Shown piece after piece: positions 1 to 8,603 of a stretch of 14,865 nt of DNA (positions are counted from its first letter, which is position 1; each line of letters begins with the position of its first letter). Both the position numbers and the translations under genes were made by a program. Under the pieces are notes generated by a model. It saw only the letters and a list, made by a program, of their open reading frames with translations. It was not told the origin of the DNA and searched no databases. Source of the stretch: Polyrhizophydium stewartii (taxonomy: Eukaryota; Chytridiomycota; Chytridiomycetes; Rhizophydiales); the NCBI GenBank assembly GCA_027604665.1, contig JADGIZ010000373.1:1-14865 (forward strand), given 5' to 3'.

Positions 1-176
1 GCAGCGGGCGGGCGGCGGGCGGGCAGCAACGCACCGGGCACGAGCGCCAGCAGCGCCAGCAGCGCCAGCAGAAGCGAGAGCACCGCAGAGGCCCCGCGCT
101 GTCGCCACAGCATCCCGGAAATTTCTAACTGGGGCAAACCATCGGCGCTTTCCGTTTTCGGGGTCACCGTCGTCAT
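1..176 (-). CDS. Possible N-terminus of a secreted or membrane protein, truncated by the window edge
   Basis: I do not recognise this protein. Reading leftward from an ATG at 176-174, the frame stays open to the window edge, giving about 58 residues. After about 20 polar residues comes a second in-frame Met followed by WRQR and then a run of Leu/Ala (LLLALLALLALVPGALL), which looks like a signal peptide or signal anchor with a basic n-region. The second Met may be the true start, since it would put the hydrophobic stretch in the usual signal-peptide position. The hydrophobic run is encoded by a GCTGGC-type hexamer repeat, so it could also be a chance open frame in GC-rich repeat DNA. The ATG lies 458 bp downstream of the SR-protein stop on the same strand. 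Confidence is low because no downstream domain is visible. Confidence 0.35.
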   Translation of the reverse strand, partial: MTTVTPKTESADGLPQLEISGMLWRQRGASAVLSLLLALLALLALVPGALLPARRPPA

Positions 177-634
177 GCCGCCACGACGCCCGTCTCCATC
201 CATCCCGCTCCGCCCGCTGCAGCGTGCGCGAACCAGCCCGCGCGGCCGCGGAATGCAACAGCGTCGCTGAGACCGCAGCCCTCGCGCGAGCAGACACACC
301 CATGTGCGCCAGAGCACCCCGCACACATCCCTCCAGCCGCATCCCAGGCACCGGCGCCACGATGGATAAGCGCAGCTGGCCCAGCCATCACCAACTTGAC
401 TTGCAGCGGCGTTGATTCGATCTTTGGGGGCCGCTTTCATGCGATCAATCTGGTTGGATGTGCTTGTGACCCACCCTCGGTGCTCTTGCAGGCTTTGTGC
501 GGGCATGGCTGCTGATGCCTTGCGAGGCACGAGCTGCTCCGTTTCTCACAAACCGCACTGAACATGATACAAGCGTCTCTGTCGGAGCGTGCGCCAGCTT
601 AGACCATGCCACAAAGAAGCTTCATTTAACTCAA
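177..634. other. Intergenic spacer between the SR-protein stop and the partial gene
   Basis: This 458-bp stretch should contain the 3' UTR of the SR-protein gene and the promoter of the partial minus-strand gene. The short open frames on both strands (for example 173-394 and 224-415) are Ala/Arg-rich and lack any recognisable domain. I see no tRNA-like fold, no AATAAA signal in the expected place and no clear repeat. Confidence 0.5.
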
Positions 635-2615
635 TCAATCGCGATGCGGGGATGGCGAGCGACGCGGCGACGGCGAGCGGCGCGGCGACACCGAGCGCCG
701 GTCCGAGCGCCGGTCGTCCATGCGTTCGTCGCGACGGTCATCATGGCGGTCGTCCATGCGGTCGTCGCGGCGGTTGTCAACATGGTCGTCGCGGCGGTCG
801 TCGGCACCGCCTGCTTCCATGCGGCCGGCGTCTTTGACGCGAATGACCTGGCCGTTGAACTCTGTGTTGTCGAGTTGGCTGATGGCCGTGTTCTTGTCAA
901 TCTCGTTGGAGAACTCGACAATGCTGCAAGGCTTGTCAGCAATCGTCGCCAGCGGCCTGCAAAGAGCGAATCCAATCGAGTCCAGCCGAATCGCCGACTC
1001 ACCCAACTCCATCGCTCTCCATGTTCGTGAAGACAACGTTGCCAGCCTTGCGGAACAAATCCTTGAGATCCTGCGAATGCAAGCCAGAGTACGAAATCGG
1101 GTCGGCACGTGAGTACATGGTGAGTCCGTCAGCAATCGCATGTCTCCACAACACGCCTTGTCTCCGACCCATCCGGCCTCCAGAGCGAGCGAGAGCGCCG
1201 CCGCGGCCGTGCCTCGCGCCTCATCAGGGTCCGCGACGAAGCAGCAGCTGGTGCGCAGCCCAGACCGCGCGCGATGCGGAGAGCCGCGAGCATAATGCCG
1301 CCGCGCCGGGATTCGGGGGACCAGATATTGGACGCCAGATCGGGGAATGCCAGAGGCCGGACGCCAGATGCCAAGAGCCAGCCGCCAGAAGCCAGAGGCC
1401 GGAAACCAGAAGCCAGGGAGGACCGAGTGCCAGGACGCATGCGGCCAAGCGCCGTGCGGCCAGAGGTGGGGAGGGTCCGAGGTCGGGGGGCCGCGCTCCA
1501 GATCCCATCGCGAGCGAGCGAGCCGCAGGCCCCTGGCGAGCTCCATCCGACGACGCCCACGAGCGGCCTCAGATGCAGCTGCAGCAGCGGGAAGCGGCGG
1601 GAGTCTGCCCCCAGACGCACATAAGGCGTGTGGCGAGGGCCGTATCAGACACGAGCCGTCAAAACAGCAGGAGGGGCGATGGAGAGTGATGGGGAGGGTG
1701 TGGGATGACTGTGCGGAGCGCGGCAGTCCTCGTGTGGCGGCCCCCGATCCGGCGCTTGCGGCCGCCTCGCTCCCAGAGTGCACGCTGGCGCCTCGCTGTC
1801 TGGCTTGCTCCCAACGGCCGCCTCTCTCTCGTCCGCTCTCCGCCAATGCAAGCGGCATGCACAGCAACAGACACTGCGCACAACGCGCGGGGGATCAGAC
1901 GCACCTGCCACGACGTGCGGGACGGCAGGTTCGTCACGATGATGCGGTACTCGCCGCGGCGCAGCGTCTCGGGTTGGCGGCGGTCCGTCTCGCTGCGGGC
2001 GGGCTGCGCAACGATGCTGGAGCAGCAGCGGGTCGAGTCCGAGCGAGAGCGTCAACCCACGACCCCGCACGCAGCGCCGAGCACCACCGCGCGTGCACAC
2101 GGCGCGGCAGCCGCATGCGCCGTGCGGCGCCCGCCAGAGCACGCACCGCTCGCCGTCGTAGCGCGAGCCGTCGAGCTCGCGCACGCAGTCGCGGGCGTCG
2201 CGGTAGTCGCTGTACTCGACAAAGGCGAAGCCCGTGAGCACGCGCACGTCGCGCAGGCGACCGAACTCGCGCGCGAGCCGCTCGACCTCGCGCTCCGTGA
2301 CGTCCCTCGGCAGGCGGCCTGCGCCCGCGCATGCGCGGCAGCAGCGGCGGCAGCAGCGCGGACCGAAGGAGCAGCGGCGCAGGGGCAGCGGCAGCGGCAA
2401 AAGCGTCAGCGGCGGTGATCGCAGCGGCCGACGAGCCCGCGGCGCACAGGGCGGCGGCCGCCGCACCTCGGGCGGGCGCGGACAGCAGCGCACACGCCTG
2501 CGCCTGCGCTGCCCGCACGCAACTACGCTCTCCCGCGCCCCGTCCCGCCTCCACCGCCCGCAGCGCAAGACGCACCAATGTAAACCCTCGTGAAGCGGTC
2601 GTCGCGGTACGACAT
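635..2615 (-). CDS. SR-family splicing factor with two RRMs (SRSF1/Srp2-like)
   Basis: This is an SR protein that should bind pre-mRNA and promote spliceosome assembly in the nucleus. Exons on the minus strand are 2615-2576, 2318-2147, 2016-1905, 1070-1003 and 923-635; they join to 681 nt, 226 residues. RRM1 spans residues 10-76 (RVYIGRLP, RNP1-like TGFAFVEY at 42-49). RRM2 spans 94-163 (YRIIVTNLP) and carries the SR-family signature SWQDLKD at 106-112, which is formed only when exons 3 and 4 are spliced. The tail (164-226) is rich in RD/DR dipeptides and ends with three SP motifs next to Arg pairs, so it is a short RS-like domain. Phases match at all four junctions (introns of 257, 130, 834 and 79 bp). 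The start gives a normal RRM1 strand beta-1 and sits only 33 bp after the CLC stop. The family call is firm; orthology to SRSF1 rather than to other two-RRM SR proteins is not settled. Confidence 0.93.
711..806 (-). repeat. Degenerate tandem repeat coding the RD/DR tail of the SR protein
   Basis: Roughly 12-24 bp units of the type GTCGTCCATGCGGTCGTC on the plus strand recur with variations. In the coding (minus) sense they encode repeats such as DDRMDDRHDDRRDERMDDRR. The repeat is in frame and probably arose by slippage within the tail-coding exon. Confidence 0.75.
1071..1904 (-). other. Oversized intron 3 of the SR-protein gene
   Basis: This 834-bp intron interrupts RRM2 exactly inside the SWQ/DLKD signature. 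The donor is GTGCGT and the acceptor is GCATTCGCAG, with a TACTCAC branch-like motif about 35 nt upstream of the acceptor. The other SR introns are 79, 130 and 257 bp and those of the CLC gene are 65-97 bp. Apart from the repeat at 1320-1421, I see no domain-bearing exon inside it. The open frames crossing it on both strands look like GC-driven shadows. Confidence 0.8.
1320..1421. repeat. Degenerate GCCAGA/GCCGGA short tandem repeat inside the SR intron
   Basis: About a dozen copies of a 7-8 bp unit (plus strand GCCAGAAG, GCCAGAGG, GCCGGACG and variants) run through this stretch. On the transcribed strand this is a pyrimidine-rich series of TCTGGC/TTCTGG units. It lies in the middle of the 834-bp intron. 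Confidence 0.75.
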
Positions 2616-2648
2616 GTTGGATTCTGGTGCAAGTGGCCAGAAATCGCT

Positions 2649-5600
2649 TCATTCGCCAGACGACCCGGCCCGAGCGTGCTGCGCCGCGGCCGCACGCTGC
2701 GCCTGCTTGCTGGACATGAACGCCAGCAGCCGCTTCTTGTGGATCACGCCGACAAAGCGGCCCTCGGACACCACGCACAGCGTGCGCACGCCGAGCTTGA
2801 TGAACAGCTCCAGCACAAGCTCGATCGAGGCCGACTCGGCCACCGTCAGCGGCGTCTGGGGTCGTTGCAGGCGGCATGCAGGCGTCAGCGGAGTTGGAAG
2901 AGATCCACGCAGCCAGCCTCGCTCCTCTCCTAGCCCAACCTGTCGTGCTCACCTGATCCACCCACTGCGAAATGTCCACGGGCCGGTGCGGGATCAGGCT
3001 GTCCTCCTCGCCGGCCTGTGCAAAGGCGCTTCCGTCGCTGCTCCCGAGGCTGCCATCTCGAGCAAGCCCGCCCAGCATGCGGTGGCCCTGCTGCGCTGCT
3101 TGCGGCTGGCCAGGCGTCGGCGGCTCGGCCGAGAGCCCAGCCTCGAGCTCCGACTCGCTCTGGCCAAAATGCACCGGGCTCTGCAACATCGGCGGCCCAG
3201 CGGCGTGGGCCTGCTCGTGTCCGCCGTCGCTCGGCCGCAGCCCAAGGTTGTGGATCACGAGCGTGCCAAGCGATCCAAGCGTGTGCCTGACCTGCGCCAG
3301 CGCGTGCTCTAGCTCCGTCTGCGCCACGTATCCAACGAGAATGCCGCTGCTCTTGACGACCGGCAAGCCGCCGTCCTTGGACGAGTACGTTTGGGCTGCA
3401 CATCGGGTCGTCACAGCAAGTCGAGTCAGCGCCACTCTCGGCATCAATACAAGAGCGCATGCAGTCATCTCTGCTGCGATGTCCCACCGAGAACCGATAG
3501 CTTGTCTTCGACTTGGTCGACCGAGTAAACCGTGCCAAGAACAAGCCGCTCGCCGCCGCGCTGCATCATGTCGCCCGCCGTCGCCGGCTCGCTCACGAGC
3601 GTGTGCTTGTGGTTGAGATACGGAAATGAGCTGCGGCCAATCACGACGTCGTAAATAGACTCGGCGCCAAACGCGTCGCCGACCCACTTGGCCACCATGA
3701 TGCTGACCATGAACGGCAGCACGTATGTGAGTGCGCCCGTGAGCTCGAACATGATGATCGTGAGCGACACGGTCATGCGCGTGACGCCGCTGAGAGCGGC
3801 CGCCGCGCCGACCATGGCATACACGCCGGGGATAATGCAGTCCTCGCCGCTCTTGCAGAATGCAAAGGCGACATGGTCGGGATACAATCTGCCGCGACGC
3901 CGCCGGTCCATCTCGTCAGCAAGAGACTCTGGACATCTTGCGGGTACGAGTCCATGCTGCTGCGGCACTCACTGGTGGAGATATTGACCAAACATGGCGA
4001 CCATGCGGCCGAGACACGCGCCAACGGCCATCGACGGGACAAAGATGCCCGCCGGCACCTTGATGCCAAACGTGAACAGCATCAGCCCGAGTTTGATGAG
4101 CATGGCAATCGTCAGAAACAGGATCGTGCTTGGGTAGTTGGAGCTTCTGCGCACAGACTCTCAATCAGCAAACGGCCGAGTTGCTCAATCCAGATTCGCA
4201 GCTGCCCGGGCGATACACGCAACTGGCACAAGAGATCGTCGGCAGACGGATGAGGATCGCACTCGCTGAACAGGCTCGCAACAAGCTCGCCGTTGCCGAT
4301 GCTGCGTCAAGAGAAAATCGTCAGATCGCATGCACCGAGCAGCCGATAGAGTGCTCGGTCACTCACCGCGTGAACGGGTGAAGGTAGCTCAGCGCGCTGG
4401 TTGCAAAGGCAATCACAAGCACTTCAATCACAGGATGGCGCGGGATCGAGGTGCTCGCCTTGAACTTGGCCAAGAATGTCGTGAATCTGATAAAGAAGAC
4501 GCCAAACAGCCCCTGCACAGACAGAACAGCAATCAGGTCGGGCCGCTACGGCTTCGCTCGGCAAGACAGCAAGCGCCTCTCACGCCAAACACTCCGAGCA
4601 CAAGGAACGGCACGAGCTCCGCGGGGTGCCACTCCTTATTGTACGTGACCTGGAACATGACGAGCTTTCCCGTGCCCAGCGGATTGATGAGCTATGCGCC
4701 GGGTCAGCGCACAAACAGACTCGGCGCCGGCGGAGCGATGCCAAGTCTGCTTCGGCCACAGACCTTGAGTGTGACCGCAGCGACTAGCGCGCAGTAGAAA
4801 CTGCGCCACATTGTCTTGAGCGGGAAGTAGTACGACACCTCCTCGAGCGAGAAGAGAACGCCGCCAATAGGTGCACCAAAGGCAACCGAGACGCCCGCGG
4901 CGCACGCGGCCGACATGATCTCGCGGCGTTTGCCTTCGTTCCTGGAGTACTTGACAAAGAGGCGGGACGTAACGTTGCCGATGGCGCACGTGATGTGCAC
5001 CAGCGGGCCTTGCATACCAATGACGAGGCCGGACGCAATCGAAAAGGTCTGCATCGCATGGGCTCGGTGTCAGAAAAACAGCGCCCAGCATACGTGATAT
5101 GCACGCTACTGACAATTCCAATTATTTTGAGGACAAGCGTGCGCATGCCCAAGAAGCCGCGGATGACAAAGCCGCCGAGAATCGTCTTGACCTCGGGCAC
5201 GCCACTGCCAGCCGCGTGGAAGAGCATGCGGCGTGTCGGCTTGGACCCGAGTGACGACAGCGAGTCTGCGCTCCGCGCCGTGTCCAGAAGCGGCGATCCC
5301 TGGCCGTTTCTAAAGCGGCGAGCAGGCGGCCGCCCGTCGCTGCCGCGGGCACTTCGTCCGGCCGCAGACCGCCTGGCTCGCGCCAAGGCCGAGGTCGCAG
5401 CAGCAGCCTCGCGTGCATCTCGCGCAATGTCCTCCGAGTTGACGGGCTGGGCGGCCGACAGCATGACCATGCAAGCAGCGACGCCGGCAAAAGCCACGCC
5501 AAAGGCAATGTACATGACATATGCGACCCAAACCGGCGACGACACGCCTGCGGCCATCGCAAAGAACCGCGGCCACGGAATCCAGTCGCTGCACTGCGCC

Positions 5601-6868
5601 TCGCCGCCCGCGCAGCACTGCCCACGCCTGCGCCACAGGGCCGCAGAGCAGAATCCGTACTTGAGGTCGTTGAGCCACGAGTAGCTCACATCAATGAGCG
5701 AGGCCACGGCGCCAGACAGGACGCCAATGGCCGTGAGCACGATCCACGCCTGGCCGGCGTCGAGCCGCTTGGCGAGGCGGCCCCACAGCGACTTTTGGCT
5801 TCGCAGGCCGCGCATGCGCACACGCTCCTTGACGTGGTCGTGGATCCAGTCTGCGGCACAGCGGTTGGATGAGCGTGCACATCCAACGAGCAGCCATCCG
5901 GGCTGCAGGCGGAAGCACTTGCCAATCGTGGTGTAGTCGTCGTACCACACACGCAGGCCGCTGGTGGCGACATCGCCGATCTCGTCGTAGAATCCCGTGC
6001 GCCGATGCGGCAGCCGCAGCCATCTGTTGGTCGGACGCAGGCGGCCGCTGGTCGGCGTGGCAATGTCGGACGGCGGCACATCGCCCGCCCACGAGCGGCG
6101 CAGGAGGGCGCCCGACCGCTCGGACCAGGAGCCAGTGTGGCCCGACGACGCGCTGTCGGTGCGCTGGGCACCGCCGAGCGGCGCGGACACTGGGACGCTG
6201 GCGCTCTCGCTGGCGATGGAGCCGTACCCGATGCCTGAGCTTGCAGGACTTGCTCGACTGCCTCCCGCCCGCCGGCCAGTGCCGGGGCCGAGCGATAGCG
6301 GAGACCACGAGTGGCGGTTGGACGACCCGCCCGCCTGGCGAGACGCCAGCGCAGCCCGCGTGCGCGGGGACACGGCCAGCAGCGGGCTGGGCAGGCGGTG
6401 TCAGCCGCATCGACCGTATCTGCGGCCATGACGTCGCCGAGGGCGGTCGCACCTGGCCTCGGAGCGCTGGTCGGCCGCGTCCGCCGTGTCGCTGGCGACT
6501 GCGACGGCCGTGCCGGTGCGGGTGGGGGCGGTCGGGCCTGGCGACAGCAGCTCGCGGGCGACCCCGGGCCACTCTGCTGCTTCCTGGCCGCCGACGCCTC
6601 TGATGCCGCCGCCGTCAACGCCGCCGCCGACGCCGTCGATGGCACCCTGGGTTGCGGGCTGCTGGCGCTGGCGCTGTTGGCCGAGCAGGCCCGCCCACGG
6701 CCGCTTGGGCCGGCCGGCGGGCGGGGCGGCAAGGGCGGGCGGCGATGCGGCCGGCTGGCGGGCGTCGGCCGCAGGAGGCGGTCCGCCCGGCGCTTGCTGC
6801 GAATGCGCGGCGGGCGGGACACCGCCGCCGCCGCTGGCCGCAGGCGCTGCGCGCCGCGAGAAGCGCAT
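2649..6868 (-). CDS. CLC-family chloride channel or Cl-/H+ exchanger (Gef1/ClC-3 type) with CBS pair
   Basis: This membrane protein should move chloride, probably across an endosomal or Golgi-type membrane. Exons are 6868-6453, 6386-5923, 5850-5114, 5048-4764, 4691-4584, 4512-4367, 4301-4224, 4146-3973, 3888-3488, 3395-2953 and 2855-2649; they total 3459 nt, 1152 residues. A low-complexity N-tail (to about 260) precedes YDDYTTIDW, then the CLC core: GSGVPEVK (508-515), GMQGP (550-554, usually GKEGP), GVLFSLEE (602-609), GIFVP (778-782) and the pore Tyr in YAMVG (826). CBS1 lies at about 905-985 and CBS2 at about 1085-1140. About 79 residues (429-507) are inserted just before GSGVP, and a polar spacer separates the CBS domains. 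Intron 2 would be GC-AG. The donor of intron 7 is uncertain (exon end at 4224 chosen for phase and a conserved Leu-Cys). The first exon gives the only in-frame ATG upstream of the core. Length exceeds the usual 750-900 because of the tail, insert and spacer. Confidence 0.93.
5851..5922 (-). other. Putative GC-AG intron (or 24-codon in-frame insert) in the CLC gene
   Basis: Removing these 72 bp fuses TTI to [10 protein letters not shown], matching the YDDFHTIDW-like segment that precedes the first membrane helix in ClC-3/Gef1 relatives. The donor reads GCAAGT and the acceptor TGCCGCAG. The length is a multiple of three and contains no stop, so retention would add 24 residues without breaking the frame. 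It lacks the clear CTGAC branch motif seen in most other introns here. Confidence 0.7.
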
Positions 6869-6933
6869 CGTCGGTGGTCGTAACGCAAACCGCGCCAGCG
6901 CGTTTACTGCCCAAAGGAAGCCCTTACGAGCAA

Positions 6934-8442
6934 TCACGGATCTGCACCGGCACCTTGGCTGCCGCTCGTGCCAGCTGCAGAGCCGCCCGATGGCGCGTCC
7001 CGATCCGATACCGGCTGAGACGCTGCTTGCTCCTGCGCCTGCCGCCTTGGTTGCAAATGCGATGGCAACTCGGAAGCGGAGCGGGATGTCCAACGCTCGT
7101 TGGCGGCCCGTTGTCCGATGCTGGCCTGAGCAGCGTCCACCAAGTCCAAGGGCAGCCCGAGGCATGCCAGTAGCTGCGCGCGACGGAACGACACCGGGAT
7201 CCACATGTCAAAGAGCCGCATATCAATTGACACCAGGTCCTCATCTGGCGGAGGGGCTGGTGGTCGCTGCGAATGGTTGAGCATGGAGTGCGCATACGCA
7301 GATTGCAGCGCCTGTGCCGCAGCAGGTGTTTTCTGCGGCCCAATGTGGTCGGGCAATGCGCTATTCTGGGGAGCGTGGGTCGACACGTGTTGCGATGGCA
7401 GGATGGAGGGCTCAGACCGGGCGATCTGGCGAGACGCTGCGGCCGCAGCAGCCGCAGCAGCCGCGACAGCAACAGCCTGGATTGCCTGAGGCACGGCGCT
7501 GGGTGGTGAGCCGAGCAAGGCGTCTTGAGCGCCCATACGATGCAACCCCGGGTGCATTCCGAGTGGCCAATCGTCCTGAACGCCGAAGAGCTGTTGCGGC
7601 TGCTGCTGCTCCTGTAACGATAGCCCGCGGTGCTGCTGCTGCTGCTGAGGATGCACGCCAGCGCCATCCAGACTCCCGGATCCACGGGCTGCACTGCCCG
7701 GTGATCCGGATGCCGCGGCAAGCATCTGCCTCGCTCTCTTGCTCACATGGATCCGCTCGGCATGGTCGGCCTCATCGGCCTCCAAAGTCGCCGCCGCCGC
7801 CGCTGACGCAGTATGGCCCCTCGTCACAAACACCACAAGCCGCACCGCAAACGTCCCCCTCTCGGCGCCTTGCGCACGCCGCTTCTGCACAAGGCGGTTG
7901 CGGTGCGCTGCCCACGCCGCTCGAAGCCCCGCCGCAAACGACGCCTGGTCCACGACCCGATGCAGCTCGCGCAGCCCGTCGGTCTGGCGGATCCGCATCG
8001 ACACATGCTCGCCGTCCCACAGCACCGCCGGCTCGCCCAGGCGCGCGAGCTCGGCGTTGAGGCTCGCGACCAGCGCCCGAAGCGTCGCGAGCATGTCCGC
8101 CAGCTGGTCCGTCGCGAGCGTCGAGTGCCATGCGACGTCGCTGCCGTCCGTGCGCGTGCCCCCCAAGCTGGTGAGCGCCAGGCCGATGTCTGCCTTGGGC
8201 CGTAGGTACGTGTCGCCCGGCCGCCCGACGCGGACGCACACCTCGGCCGGTGCCGGCAGAGGCATCTGCGACTGGTCCTCCTCGGCGTCCGCGTCGGCGT
8301 CGGCGTCGCCGCTGTGTGCGCCGGGCTGGAGCGTGTCTGTGCCGGCTGCCTCGGTGCTGCCTGCCTGCGCGCCTGCAACGGCCGCCGCTGCTGCTGCCGC
8401 CGCCGCCGCGACGGCCGTGTCCATTTCGTCGCCTGTCGGCAT
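6934..8442 (-). CDS. Hypothetical protein with poly-Ala and poly-Gln tracts
   Basis: I do not recognise this protein. The frame is open for 502 residues from the ATG at 8442 to a TGA at 6936-6934; it continues upstream of the ATG to a stop at 8574-8572, but with no other in-frame ATG. After a poly-Ala run near residue 12 and an acidic DADADADAEED stretch, residues of roughly 65-205 look folded, with mixed hydrophobic and charged residues (GDTYLRP, VAWHSTLATDQLADML, TFAVRLVVFVTRG). Then come basic KRARQ, Gln-rich tracts and a second poly-Ala run. A short hydrophobic block near the end (MRLFDMWIPVSFRRAQLLAC) may be a second structured element. The Gln/Ala composition with a basic patch would suit a nuclear or regulatory protein, but that is a guess. 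It lies 161 bp downstream of uL23 and 65 bp upstream of the CLC start. An unseen upstream exon or intron is possible. Confidence 0.6.
   Translation of the reverse strand: MPTGDEMDTAVAAAAAAAAAAVAGAQAGSTEAAGTDTLQPGAHSGDADADADAEEDQSQMPLPAPAEVCVRVGRPGDTYLRPKADIGLALTSLGGTRTDGSDVAWHSTLATDQLADMLATLRALVASLNAELARLGEPAVLWDGEHVSMRIRQTDGLRELHRVVDQASFAAGLRAAWAAHRNRLVQKRRAQGAERGTFAVRLVVFVTRGHTASAAAAATLEADEADHAERIHVSKRARQMLAAASGSPGSAARGSGSLDGAGVHPQQQQQHRGLSLQEQQQPQQLFGVQDDWPLGMHPGLHRMGAQDALLGSPPSAVPQAIQAVAVAAAAAAAAAASRQIARSEPSILPSQHVSTHAPQNSALPDHIGPQKTPAAAQALQSAYAHSMLNHSQRPPAPPPDEDLVSIDMRLFDMWIPVSFRRAQLLACLGLPLDLVDAAQASIGQRAANERWTSRSASELPSHLQPRRQAQEQAASQPVSDRDAPSGGSAAGTSGSQGAGADP
7436..7480 (-). repeat. Poly-Ala coding GCN tract
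   Basis: A run of mixed GCN codons (read on the minus strand) encodes about 14 nearly uninterrupted alanines in the hypothetical protein. A similar tract lies near its N-terminus at about 8371-8416. The codons are mixed rather than pure triplets. Confidence 0.7.
7590..7648 (-). repeat. Poly-Gln coding CAG tracts
   Basis: Two nearby CAG/CAA runs encode Gln stretches (QQQQQ and QQQQPQQ) in the hypothetical protein. The longest pure CAG run is only about five or six units. Confidence 0.7.
8371..8416 (-). repeat. N-terminal poly-Ala coding tract
   Basis: Mixed GCN codons encode about a dozen alanines directly after MDTAV near the start of the hypothetical protein. Confidence 0.65.
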
Positions 8443-8603
8443 GGCAAGCACGGCAGAGCCGCCATCGCGCCACGACACCGGCGCGAGATGCCGATCGGCC
8501 GAGTCGGCCAGATGCACAGGCCGCTTCGCCGCCGTCCGCGAACGCAATGCAGTGGCAGCCGGGAATGGGCATCATGGCACAGCAGATTCATTAACGTACG
8601 CAT

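Noticed and set aside
635..1867. 410-codon minus-strand open frame
   Set aside because: Only the last 96 codons (SR exon 5) carry recognisable sequence; the rest is intron 3 read through in a GC-rich frame.
1645..3687. 680-codon minus-strand open frame
   Set aside because: It runs through CLC exon 10 and SR exon 2 in their proper frames but also across introns and the spacer between the two genes; spliced models with conserved domains explain it better.
6373..6375. Start of the CLC protein at the GTG near 6373
   Set aside because: Not an ATG. A 66-bp intron (6452-6387) with a CTGAC branch motif joins this exon in phase to an upstream exon with an ATG at 6868.
5686..6888. 400-codon minus-strand open frame overlapping the CLC 5' exons
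   Set aside because: It is in a different frame from the conserved CLC segments and is an Arg/Ala/Pro-rich shadow.
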